Shown here one piece after another: positions 1-6,867 of a DNA stretch of 6,867 nt; position 1 is the first letter of the stretch, and each line of letters starts with the position of its first letter. This DNA is from Solirubrobacteraceae bacterium (GTDB lineage Bacteria > Actinomycetota > Thermoleophilia > Solirubrobacterales > Solirubrobacteraceae), in contig JAEMTR010000077.1 in the NCBI GenBank assembly GCA_016462245.1, positions 1-6,867 of the forward strand, written 5' to 3'. The position numbers and the translations under genes were made by a program. Under the pieces are notes generated by a model, which saw only the letters and a program-made list of their open reading frames with translations, was not told the origin of the DNA and ran no database searches.

Positions 1-1140
1 ATCATCCAGGCGGTCACCCCGGGCGTCGAGATCCTCGTTCTCGGCCGCCTAATCACGGGCTTCGGCATCGGTTTTGCTTCAGTGATCGCACCGCTCTATG
101 CGGCCGAGATGGCGCCGCAGCGAATCCGTGGCCGGATCGTTTCGACCTACCAGCTCGCGATCACCTTCGGCATCTTCCTCGCCTACCTCGTTAGCGACCT
201 GCTCGACTCGGCCGAATGGCGGACGATGTTCCTGCTTGCCGCTATCCCCGGCGTGCTGCTGATCATTGGCGTGATGCTGGTGCCGGAATCCTCGCGGTGG
301 TACATCAAAATGGGGCGCAAGGAGAAGGCTCGCGAGTCGCTCTCGAAGGTCACAGAGCCGGGCGACGTTGAGAAAGAACTGAGCGAGGTTGAGGCCCAGG
401 TCAACGCTGAGGCCGCCGAGGGCGAAGCGAGCTGGTCAGAGGTCTTCAGCCCGCGCGTGCGCAAGGCGCTGATCGTCGGTGTGGGCCTCGCAATCTTCCA
501 GCAGATCACCGGCATCAACGCGATCATTTACTACGCCAACACGATCTTCGATAGCGCTGGGCTCGTCAGCACCGAATCGCAAACAAAGGCGACGCTCTAC
601 TGCGTCGGCCTAGCGAACGTGCTTGCGACCTTCATCGCAGTTGCCTACATCGACCGCTTCGGCCGACGGCCGCTGTTGCTGATGGGCTTCGTCGGCATGT
701 TCGTTTCGCTCTGCGCCGTTGCGGTTGGATTCGCCACGCAGTCGGCTGCCGACACAGGCGCTGGTACGTCGATCGTCGGCATCATCACGATGGTCGGGCT
801 TGTCCTCTTCATCACCTCGTTTGCCTTCTCGCTCGGGCCGGTCGTCTGGACGATCATCTCTGAGATCTACCCAGGCAGGGTGCGAGGGAAAGCTGTTTCG
901 TTCGCGACCGCCGCCAACTGGGGCGCAGCGTTCCTCGTCGCCGAGTTCTTCCTCACGCTGACCAGCGGGATTGGCGAATCAGCGACCTTCTTCCTCTTTG
1001 CCGCGATGTGCATCTTCGGCTTCATCTTCACTTGGCGCTTTGTGCCCGAAACGCGCGGCCGCTCGCTCGAAGAGATTCAGGAGATGTGGGACAAGGGCGG
1101 CTCAATCAAGTCATGGGACGAGACCGCGCCGAAGCCGTAG
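1..1140 (+). CDS. Sugar porter family MFS transporter (first tandem copy, 5' end outside window)
   Basis: This is an inner-membrane sugar transporter of the major facilitator superfamily, probably a proton symporter of the XylE/GalP/GlcP type. The frame is open from base 1, so the N-terminal part (roughly 100 residues, judged from the second copy) lies outside the window; the GTG at 82 is an internal valine, not the start. About 379 residues are visible. They include the family signatures PQRIRGR after TM4, PESSRW after TM6, QQITGINAIIYY in TM7, DRFGRRP between TM8 and TM9, GPVVWTIISEIYP in TM10, and PETRGRSLEEIQ at the C-terminus. The residues matching the sugar-contacting positions of XylE (Gln in TM5, Gln-Gln and Asn in TM7, Trp in TM10) are all present. 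Hand alignment with the porter at 1258 gives about 44 differences in 379 residues (about 88% identity) with no gap. The transported sugar cannot be told from sequence. Confidence 0.93.
   Translation: MIQAVTPGVEILVLGRLITGFGIGFASVIAPLYAAEMAPQRIRGRIVSTYQLAITFGIFLAYLVSDLLDSAEWRTMFLLAAIPGVLLIIGVMLVPESSRWYIKMGRKEKARESLSKVTEPGDVEKELSEVEAQVNAEAAEGEASWSEVFSPRVRKALIVGVGLAIFQQITGINAIIYYANTIFDSAGLVSTESQTKATLYCVGLANVLATFIAVAYIDRFGRRPLLLMGFVGMFVSLCAVAVGFATQSAADTGAGTSIVGIITMVGLVLFITSFAFSLGPVVWTIISEIYPGRVRGKAVSFATAANWGAAFLVAEFFLTLTSGIGESATFFLFAAMCIFGFIFTWRFVPETRGRSLEEIQEMWDKGGSIKSWDETAPKP
1..1140 (+). repeat. Tandem paralogous repeat, unit A
   Basis: Bases 1-1140 align without any insertion or deletion to 1567-2706 (constant offset 1566). 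Homology stops one base after the stop codon (C at 1141 and 2707), so the intergenic flanks are not part of a detectable recent repeat. Divergence is uneven along the unit: see the finding on identity tracts. Confidence 0.9.
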
Positions 1141-1164
1141 CCTCGTGGATCATTTAGCGGAGCT

Positions 1165-1190
1165 GATGGCGAGCAGCCATTTAGTGTTTT
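1165..1190 (+). terminator. Weak terminator-like hairpin after first sugar porter
   Basis: ATGGC (1166-1170) and GCCAT (1176-1180) form a 5-bp stem around the loop GAGCA; a G-U pair (1165/1181) may extend it. The T-rich stretch TTAGTGTTTT (1181-1190) follows. It lies 25 bases after the stop codon of the first porter and before the promoter candidate of the second. The stem is short, so termination may be partial or absent. Confidence 0.3.
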
Positions 1191-1191
1191 C

Positions 1192-1219
1192 GCCGCGGTT
1201 GTAATTGACCATCCGCGGC
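1192..1219. promoter_or_regulatory. Operator-like inverted repeat upstream of second sugar porter
   Basis: GCCGCGG at 1192-1198 is the exact reverse complement of CCGCGGC at 1213-1219, with a 14-base AT-richer spacer. The right arm directly abuts the TATAAG hexamer at 1220-1225. The half-sites are about two helical turns apart (21 bases start to start), which suits a dimeric repressor blocking a promoter. No regulator gene is visible in the window, and a hairpin role is also possible. Confidence 0.35.
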
Positions 1220-1225
1220 TATAAG
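1199..1225 (+). promoter_or_regulatory. Candidate promoter of second sugar porter
   Basis: TATAAG at 1220-1225 matches five of six positions of the -10 consensus and would start transcription near 1232, leaving a leader of about 26 bases. The best upstream hexamer is TTGTAA (1199-1204, four of six matches), but its 15-base spacer is short. TTGACC (1205-1210) looks better but is only 9 bases away. The -10 is the better-supported part. Confidence 0.35.
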
Positions 1226-1245
1226 TTTTCACCGAGGCTTCAATT

Positions 1246-1254
1246 GGGGGAGAG
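1246..1254 (+). promoter_or_regulatory. Ribosome binding site of second sugar porter
   Basis: The purine run GGGGGAGAG contains GGAG (1249-1252) and ends 3 bases before the ATG at 1258. It is the only strong Shine-Dalgarno-like site seen before any start in the window, and it fixes the start of this gene. Confidence 0.75.
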
Positions 1255-1257
1255 ACA

Positions 1258-2706
1258 ATGTCGACTGCCCAGAGCACGCCAGAAGTAGACCAGCCACGCA
1301 GTAAGTCTGTTCTTAAATGGGTGCTGGTCATCGCGCTCGTGACCTTCCTTGGTGGGACGCGGTTCGGCTACGACCAAGGCGTAATTGCCGGTGCGCTCAA
1401 GGGCATCGAGGGGAGCTTTAGGGCAGGCAATTTTGCGCAGGAAGTGATCACCTCGTGGGTCACTCTAGGTGCGCTTATTGCCGCCTTGGTTGCAGGCATT
1501 GCGGCAGACCGGTTCGGGCGCCGCCCAGTTTTGCTAGCCGCAGGGTTGCTGTTCCTTGCAGGCACGATCATCCAGGCGGTCACCCCGGGCGTCGAGATCC
1601 TCGTTCTCGGCCGCCTAGTTGCCGGCTTCGGTATCGGCTTTGCTTCGGTAATCGCACCGCTCTACGCGGCTGAGATGGCGCCGCAGCGGATCCGCGGCCG
1701 GATCGTCTCTACTTACCAGCTCGGAATCACCTTTGGAATCTTTCTCGCTTACCTCGTGAGCGATCTCTACGACTCGGCCGAGTGGCGGATGATGTTTCTA
1801 CTCGCCGCCGTTCCCGGCGTCCTGCTGATCATCGGAATATTGGCCGTGCCGGAGTCGGCGCGCTGGCTCGTGAAAATGGGGCGCACTAAGGAGGCCCGCG
1901 AATCGCTCGAGAAAGTTACCGAGCCGGCTGACGTCGAGAAGGAGCTCAGCGATGTTGAGGCTGAGGTCAACGCCGAGGCCGCAGAGGGCTCGGCGAGCTG
2001 GTCAGAGGTTTTCAGCCCGCGCGTGCGTAAGGCACTGATCGTTGGCGTGGGGCTGGCAATTTTCCAGCAGATCACTGGCATCAACGCGATCATCTACTAC
2101 GCCGACAAGATCTTCGCCAGCGCCGGGCTCGTCAGCACTGAGTCGCAGACCACCGCAACGCTCTACTGCGTCGGCCTGACGAACGTGCTGGCGACCTTCA
2201 TCGCGGTTGCTTACATCGACCGCTTTGGCCGCAGGCCACTGCTCTTGATCGGGCTGGTAGGGATGTTTGTCTCACTCTGCGCCGTAGCGCTCGGCTTCGC
2301 TACCCAGTCAACCTCTGACACCGGCGCTGGTGCGTCGATCGTCGGCATCATCACGATGGTCGGCCTTATCGTCTGCATCGCCTCGTTTGCCTTCTCGCTT
2401 GGGCCGGTGGTGTGGACGATCATCTCTGAGATCTACCCGGCCCGGGTTAGAGGGAAAGCTGTCTCCTTGGCCACTGCTGCCAACTGGGGAGCAGCGTTCC
2501 TCGTTGCTCAGTTCTTCTTGACTTTGACCAACGGCATTGGCGAGTCGGCCACGTTCTTCCTGTTCGCTGCGATGTGTGTGCTGAGCTTCATATTTGTCTG
2601 GCGCTTTGTGCCCGAAACGCGTGGCCGCTCGCTAGAAGAGATTCAGGAGATGTGGAACAAGGGCGGCTCAATCAAGTCATGGGACGAGACCGCGCCGAAG
2701 CCGTAG
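1258..2706 (+). CDS. Sugar porter family MFS transporter (second tandem copy, complete)
   Basis: This is a complete 482-residue, 12-helix sugar transporter, a normal length for the XylE/GalP/GlcP group, expected in the cytoplasmic membrane. In order: short cytoplasmic N-terminus (1-20); TM1 with GYDQGVIAGAL (37-47), whose Asp39 matches the proton-coupling Asp27 of XylE and argues for H+ symport; DRFGRRP (84-90); PQRIRGR (142-148); PESARW (198-203); central cytoplasmic loop (about 204-255), rich in Glu and Lys; QQITGINAIIYY (270-281); second DRFGRRP (321-327); GPVVWTIISEIYP (382-394); NW (409-410); PETRGRSLEEIQ (452-463). Gln154, Gln270, Gln271, Asn276, Trp386 and Asn409 match sugar-contacting positions of XylE. 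The ATG is fixed by a strong ribosome binding site. An oddity is Thr-Arg at 34-35 in TM1, where relatives usually have hydrophobic residues. It probably has its own promoter. The substrate is likely glucose, xylose or another monosaccharide, but is unresolved. Confidence 0.96.
   Translation: MSTAQSTPEVDQPRSKSVLKWVLVIALVTFLGGTRFGYDQGVIAGALKGIEGSFRAGNFAQEVITSWVTLGALIAALVAGIAADRFGRRPVLLAAGLLFLAGTIIQAVTPGVEILVLGRLVAGFGIGFASVIAPLYAAEMAPQRIRGRIVSTYQLGITFGIFLAYLVSDLYDSAEWRMMFLLAAVPGVLLIIGILAVPESARWLVKMGRTKEARESLEKVTEPADVEKELSDVEAEVNAEAAEGSASWSEVFSPRVRKALIVGVGLAIFQQITGINAIIYYADKIFASAGLVSTESQTTATLYCVGLTNVLATFIAVAYIDRFGRRPLLLIGLVGMFVSLCAVALGFATQSTSDTGAGASIVGIITMVGLIVCIASFAFSLGPVVWTIISEIYPARVRGKAVSLATAANWGAAFLVAQFFLTLTNGIGESATFFLFAAMCVLSFIFVWRFVPETRGRSLEEIQEMWNKGGSIKSWDETAPKP
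1567..2706 (+). repeat. Tandem paralogous repeat, unit B
   Basis: This is the counterpart of the unit at 1-1140. The first 51 bases (1567-1617) and the last 50 bases (2657-2706) are identical between copies, while the stretch right after the left tract (copy-1 bases 82-198) has 16 mismatches in 117 bases by hand count. Almost all of these are at third codon positions. Confidence 0.9.
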
Positions 2707-2733
2707 CGATTTCGCCGCAGTGAGTGAGTGGAT

Positions 2734-2755
2734 CGGCGCCCAATCGGCGCCGTTT
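2734..2755 (+). terminator. GC-rich hairpin terminator candidate after second sugar porter
   Basis: CGGCGCC (2734-2740) pairs perfectly with GGCGCCG (2746-2752) around the loop CAATC, giving a 7-bp all-GC stem. Only three T residues follow. It lies 27 bases after the porter stop codon and would separate the porter transcript from the downstream dehydrogenase. Because ATCGGCGCC also occurs twice as a direct repeat (2732-2740 and 2743-2751), a protein-binding role is an alternative. Confidence 0.45.
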
Positions 2756-2781
2756 GAGACAGCCGCTGCGATCATAAGTTG

Positions 2782-3966
<1,185 letters not shown>

Positions 3967-3978
<12 letters not shown>

Positions 3979-4017
3979 GCGACGCGTATGGCGTCGCGCC
4001 GCTGGCGTGCGCGCTGC
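3967..4017. terminator. Nested inverted repeat over convergent stop codons, probable bidirectional terminator
   Basis: The inner stem GCGACGC (3979-3985) / GCGTCGC (3991-3997) has 7 perfect pairs and a 5-base loop, and starts on the base after the dehydrogenase stop codon. The outer stem GCAGCGCGC (3967-3975) / GCGCGCTGC (4009-4017) has 9 perfect pairs and encloses it. Both stop codons lie inside the structure. There is no T-tract on either side, so it is not a classical intrinsic terminator, though GC-rich hairpins between convergent genes are common in high-GC genomes. Confidence 0.45.
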
Positions 4018-5402
4018 TGCCAAGGCGCAGGGGCCTGGGCAGGCAGCTCGCAGAGCAGCTCGAAGGTCTGCTCGATATCGGCGGCGATTAGTTCGACGTC
4101 CGGCACCAGCGCAGCGTCGGCGAAGCAGCCGATGTGGAGCATGCCAGCGTGTGAAATCGCGCCGATCGAGAGCGCGTGGCCATCAACCAGCGGAACGGCC
4201 GGCCAGATTCCCTCAAGCTGACGGCCGATCAGCGAGAGCGGCTCGCTCGGACCCGGCACGTTTGAGATTACGACCGTGAAGTGGGCGGCGCCGACAGCGG
4301 CGCGGACTGCTGCGCTGCGAACCGCAGGGGCGAGAAGGTCGGCGGCGCGGATCGCTGTGTCGAGCGTGCCCGCATAGCCGGCGCGCTTGAGCGTCTTTGT
4401 GCGGCGGCCGATCGTGCGTAGGACGCTGCCTGGGTCATCGGCATCAAGTGGCAGCTCGACGACCATGATCGAGATTCGGTTGGCGTGAGCGGCAGCGCTC
4501 TCACCGGGCAGACGAACCGCGGTCGGAACCAAGACGCGGATGCCTTCCGGCTGCTCGCCGCGGCGTGCAAGCGCGGCGCTGATCGCGCCGCCGCTAGCTG
4601 CCAGCAGGACGTCGTTGACGGTAACGCCGTGGCGTTCTGCAGCCTCCTGCAGCTTCGCCATCGGGATCGAGCTGAATGCTGCGCGCCTCCGTGAGCTGGC
4701 TGAGTTCTCGAGCGCGGTGCGCTGCCCGGGCGTGAAGAGGCTCAGCAGCGCCGTTACGGCCTCGACGATTGGGCCGGGACCATCGGCGAGAGCGCGAACG
4801 AGCGTCGTTGCTACGTCGCTGCCGGTGCCGATCCGAGAGAGCGCCGCGGCGGTCAGCACTTCAGCCGTCGATGGCGCATCGGCCGGTAGCCAGCTGGCAA
4901 CCGCCTGCTCGTCGGGTGCGCCAACGCCGTCGAAGATGATCGTCGCGATCTCGATCGCCGCCAGCCCATCAACGAGTGCGTGATGAGCCTGGCCGATGAT
5001 CGCGAAGCCGCCATCGCTGAGGCCGGTCACGAGCTGCAGGCGCCAGAGCGGGTGGCTGCGGTCGAGCGGCTGCGAGAGCAGCTCTTCGGCGATTTCGCTG
5101 AGCTGCGGCTGCACGCTGGAAGCGATCATCTGGATCACGTTTACGTGGCGGTCGATCGCAAACAGCGGGTCATCAACCCAGTGCGGGTCGCCGATCCCGA
5201 GCGCCGGCTCAACTATGCAGCGGCGCAGTCGCGGAACACTCGTCAGGCGCTGCTCGACGTGGCTGCGCAGCTGCTCAATTGAGGGCGGCTCGCCGGCGAA
5301 GCGCATCGTCCAACCAACCTGCATCGGCGCGCGCTCAGTTTCGATGTCAAGGAATGCTGCATCGAGAGCGCTGAGTCGGTCAAAGCTAGTCACGACGTTC
5401 AT
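3975..5402 (-). CDS. WS/DGAT family wax ester synthase / diacylglycerol O-acyltransferase
   Basis: This enzyme transfers an acyl group from acyl-CoA to a fatty alcohol or diacylglycerol, making wax esters or triacylglycerol for storage; family members associate with membranes or lipid droplets. From the ATG it has 475 residues, normal for the family. The N-terminal signature DAAFLDIETERAPMQVG (14-30) is followed by PLW (118-120), the catalytic HHALVDG (140-146, matching HHxxxDG), NDVLLA (263-268), SNVPGP (380-385) and the C-terminal LSIGAISHAGMLHIG (411-425). The ATG at 5402 is preferred because the family signature then begins at a usual distance from the start. A TTG at 5435 would add 11 basic residues (486 in total). 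Neither start has a clear ribosome binding site. The gene is convergent with the sugar dehydrogenase (stop codons overlap by 4 bases) and divergent from the hydrolase at 5450. Which acceptor it uses cannot be read from the sequence. Confidence 0.93.
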
Positions 5403-5433
5403 ACTTGCACGCTTTTGGGTCGAGCGTCGGCGC

Positions 5434-5463
5434 AATGTAATGTCGCACTGTGGAGCTGCTCAA
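5434..5463 (-). promoter_or_regulatory. Candidate promoter for WS/DGAT gene
   Basis: On the minus strand, TTGAGC (5463-5458, four of six -35 matches) and TACATT (5439-5434, four of six -10 matches) are separated by 18 bases. They would start transcription near 5427 and give a leader of about 25 bases before the ATG at 5402. With this start site, the alternative TTG at 5435 would lie upstream of the transcript, which supports the ATG. Confidence 0.4.
5436..5441 (+). promoter_or_regulatory. Candidate -10 element for hydrolase gene, leaderless start
   Basis: TGTAAT matches five of six -10 positions and predicts a transcription start around 5448, within about two bases of the GTG at 5450. The absence of a ribosome binding site fits a leaderless mRNA, which is common in Actinobacteria. 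No good -35 is seen at normal spacing. The hexamer shares four base pairs with the opposite-strand -10 at 5439-5434. Confidence 0.35.
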
Positions 5464-6235
5464 AGAGTTCGACGTCGAATGCGTGCGGGCGGATAATCCG
5501 GGCCCGTTCACGCTCGATGGATCGAACTGCTGGCTGATCGGCCGCGACCCCTGCTGGATCATCGATCCGGGCCCGCCAATCGACGCTCATCTGGACCGCT
5601 TGGCTGGCGAGGCGAAGGTGCGAGGCGGTGCCGGAGGGATCGCAATAACGCACGATCACGCCGACCACAGCGGTGGGCTTGAAGGGCTGCTGGCGCGACT
5701 TGGCGACGTTCCAGTCGGGGCGGCTGAGATCGAGGTGGCTGGCGTGACGCTTACCGACGGCGACCAGTTTGGCCCCCTGAGCGTCTATGCGACGCCGGGC
5801 CACGCCCCGGACCACCTAGCTTTCGTCAGCGGCCCGGTGATCTTTACCGGCGACGCCGTACTGGGCCGCGGCAGCGTCTACATCTCACCGGATCCCGGCG
5901 CGCTGGCCGGATACCTCGCGGCGCTCGACCGGCTGATCGCGCTCGATTTGAAGCTGCTCTGCCCGGGGCATGGCCCAGCGCTCGATGACCCGCGCGCGAG
6001 GCTGATCGAATATCGCGACCACCGCCTGGAACGCGAGCGGATGCTGCTAGAGGCGCTCGAAAGCGGGCTGCGCAGCAGCGACGAGCTGCTCGACGCCGCC
6101 TGGGGCGACGTGCCGCCGATCCTCAGGCCCGCAGCCGAAGCCACGCTCGCGGCGCACATCGACAAGCTTGCCGATGAAGGGCTGCTGCCGGAAGGCGCCC
6201 AGCGCCCAGCGATCGGCGACTACGGCGGTCTTTAG
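5450..6235 (+). CDS. MBL-fold metallo-hydrolase, LACTB2-like
   Basis: This is a cytoplasmic metallo-beta-lactamase-fold hydrolase of 261 residues with no signal peptide. Metal ligands are complete: THDHADH (67-73) supplies His68, His70, Asp72 and His73; TPGHAPDH (115-122) supplies His118; FTGDAVLG (132-139) supplies the bridging Asp135; CPGHGP (171-176) supplies His174. This set predicts a dinuclear zinc site. The C-terminal segment, about 196-248, is helical with an AHIDKLADEG pattern, matching the winged-helix-like tail of LACTB2-type proteins rather than glyoxalase II. Human LACTB2 is a mitochondrial endoribonuclease, but bacterial relatives are mostly uncharacterised, so the substrate is open (RNA, thioester or other ester). 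The GTG is the only plausible near start: an in-frame TAA lies at 5438-5440. It is divergent from WS/DGAT and ends 24 bases from the convergent aldehyde dehydrogenase. Confidence 0.9.
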   Translation: MELLKEFDVECVRADNPGPFTLDGSNCWLIGRDPCWIIDPGPPIDAHLDRLAGEAKVRGGAGGIAITHDHADHSGGLEGLLARLGDVPVGAAEIEVAGVTLTDGDQFGPLSVYATPGHAPDHLAFVSGPVIFTGDAVLGRGSVYISPDPGALAGYLAALDRLIALDLKLLCPGHGPALDDPRARLIEYRDHRLERERMLLEALESGLRSSDELLDAAWGDVPPILRPAAEATLAAHIDKLADEGLLPEGAQRPAIGDYGGL

Positions 6236-6238
6236 CTC

Positions 6239-6253
6239 GCGGCCACTGGCCGC
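6239..6253. terminator. Hairpin between convergent hydrolase and aldehyde dehydrogenase genes
   Basis: GCGGCC (6239-6244) and GGCCGC (6248-6253) form a perfect 6-bp GC stem with the loop ACT, filling most of the 24-base gap between the two stop codons. No T-tract follows on either strand. Its position suits a bidirectional terminator, but the tight loop and missing T-tract leave this uncertain. Confidence 0.4.
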
Positions 6254-6259
6254 AGCGAA

Positions 6260-6867
6260 TTAGGCCTCGATGTTTGACATCACGTGCTTGACGCGCGTGT
6301 AGTCGTCGAATCCGTACATCGAGAGATCCTTGCCGTAGCCGGACTCCTTGAAGCCGCCGTGCGGCATTTCGGCGACGACCGGGATGTGGGTGTTGATCCA
6401 GACGCAGCCGAAGTCGAGCCCCTTGGCCATCCGCATTGCACGGCCGTGGTCGCGAGTCCAGACGCTTGAAGCGAGGCCGTACTTGACGCCGTTTGCCCAG
6501 GCCAGCGCTTCAGCTTCGTCGCTGAACTGCTGAACCGTGACGACCGGGCCGAAGATCTCGTTTTGGATCATCTCGTCATCCTGTTTGAGGTCGGCTACAA
6601 CGGTCGGCTCGAACCAGAAGCCGCCACCGTTCTCAGGCGCCTTGCCGCCGGAAGCGATGCGGGCGTGTGCCGGTGCGCGCTCGATGAAGCCGCTAACGCG
6701 ATCAAGCTGCGTCTCGCTGATCACAGGACCCATGTATGTGTTCTCGTCGAGTGGATCGCCGTAGACGGTCGCCTTCGCTGCCTCGGCGAGCGCGTCGACG
6801 AGGTCGCCGTATAGCCCTGGGGCTGCGATGACGCGCGTGGCGGCGGTGCAGTCCTGCCCGGCGTTGA
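6260..6867 (-). CDS. Aldehyde dehydrogenase, gamma-aminobutyraldehyde dehydrogenase-like (5' end outside window)
   Basis: This is the C-terminal 201 residues of an NAD(P)-dependent aldehyde dehydrogenase of about 475 residues. The frame runs off the right edge; the ATG at 6733 is an internal methionine in GPVISE. The first visible residues, NAGQDCTAATRV, carry the catalytic cysteine (codon at 6850-6848). Further motifs are EIFGPVVTVQQF (cofactor-binding Glu-x-Phe region), YGLASSVWTRD, WINTH, and the C-terminal PHGGFKESGYGKDLSMYGFDDYTRVKHVM. GQDCTAATR and the SGYGKDLSMYG...DYTRVKHVM tail closely resemble PatD-type enzymes, which oxidise 4-aminobutanal to GABA in putrescine degradation. A related betaine- or other omega-amino-aldehyde dehydrogenase is possible. 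The general catalytic Glu and the NAD Rossmann motif lie outside the window. No putrescine aminotransferase or transporter is visible to confirm the pathway. Confidence 0.9.
   Translation of the reverse strand, partial: NAGQDCTAATRVIAAPGLYGDLVDALAEAAKATVYGDPLDENTYMGPVISETQLDRVSGFIERAPAHARIASGGKAPENGGGFWFEPTVVADLKQDDEMIQNEIFGPVVTVQQFSDEAEALAWANGVKYGLASSVWTRDHGRAMRMAKGLDFGCVWINTHIPVVAEMPHGGFKESGYGKDLSMYGFDDYTRVKHVMSNIEA

Noticed and set aside
82..84. GTG as the start codon of the first sugar porter
   Set aside because: The frame stays open to base 1 and the translated upstream residues match the second copy, so this is an internal valine of a gene cut by the window edge.
183..2093. Matching antisense open frames at 183-527 and 1767-2093 (and 645-857 and 2211-2423) on the minus strand
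   Set aside because: They resemble each other only because the two porter genes beneath them are paralogous. They are Ser/Arg/Ala-rich, show no recognisable domain, and lie antisense to well-supported genes.
2732..2751. Direct repeat ATCGGCGCC x2 as an iteron or attachment site
   Set aside because: There are only two copies, and the self-complementary GGCGCC core means the same bases form a hairpin. A terminator is the simpler reading, with no integrase or replication gene nearby.
4540..5496. Plus-strand open frames at 4540-4983 and 4996-5496
   Set aside because: Both lie antisense to WS/DGAT, whose catalytic HHxxxDG and other motifs are in the minus-strand frame. They show no domain of their own.
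6731..6733. ATG as the start of the aldehyde dehydrogenase
   Set aside because: The frame continues upstream to the window edge and includes the GQDCTAATR catalytic-cysteine motif, so this methionine is internal.

Overview
The window is high-GC bacterial DNA with densely packed genes, GTG and possible TTG starts and short intergenic gaps. An actinobacterial-type wax ester synthase/diacylglycerol acyltransferase (WS/DGAT), a lipoprotein-like PQQ-type sugar dehydrogenase and a PatD-like aldehyde dehydrogenase together suggest an Actinomycetota member. A Thermoleophilia/Solirubrobacterales relative is my guess, but the sequence does not prove it. I see no rRNA, tRNA, CRISPR array, insertion sequence or phage gene.

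Layout from left to right: (1) the 3' four-fifths of a sugar-porter (MFS) gene, cut by the left edge; (2) a 117-base gap with a weak terminator-like hairpin, a candidate promoter with an operator-like inverted repeat, and a good ribosome binding site; (3) a complete, closely related second sugar porter, so the two form a tandem paralogous pair; (4) a short gap with a GC-rich hairpin; (5) a secreted, probably lipid-anchored glucose/sorbosone-dehydrogenase-family protein; (6) on the minus strand, overlapping its stop codon by 4 bases, a WS/DGAT acyltransferase; (7) divergent from that, with 47 bases between start codons, a LACTB2-like metallo-beta-lactamase-fold hydrolase; (8) on the minus strand, tail to tail with the hydrolase, the C-terminal part of an aldehyde dehydrogenase cut by the right edge just upstream of its catalytic cysteine.

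How the genes may work together: the two porters probably take up hexoses or pentoses with protons, and the dehydrogenase may oxidise sugars outside the membrane, so the left half reads as a sugar uptake and oxidation patch. The WS/DGAT stores acyl-CoA as neutral lipid, and the aldehyde dehydrogenase oxidises an amino- or other aldehyde. The right-half genes lie in alternating orientations and show no shared pathway. I found no convincing new system. The items most worth checking are the mosaic identity between the tandem porters, the nested inverted repeat over the convergent stop codons, and the symmetric divergent promoter with a probable leaderless GTG start.
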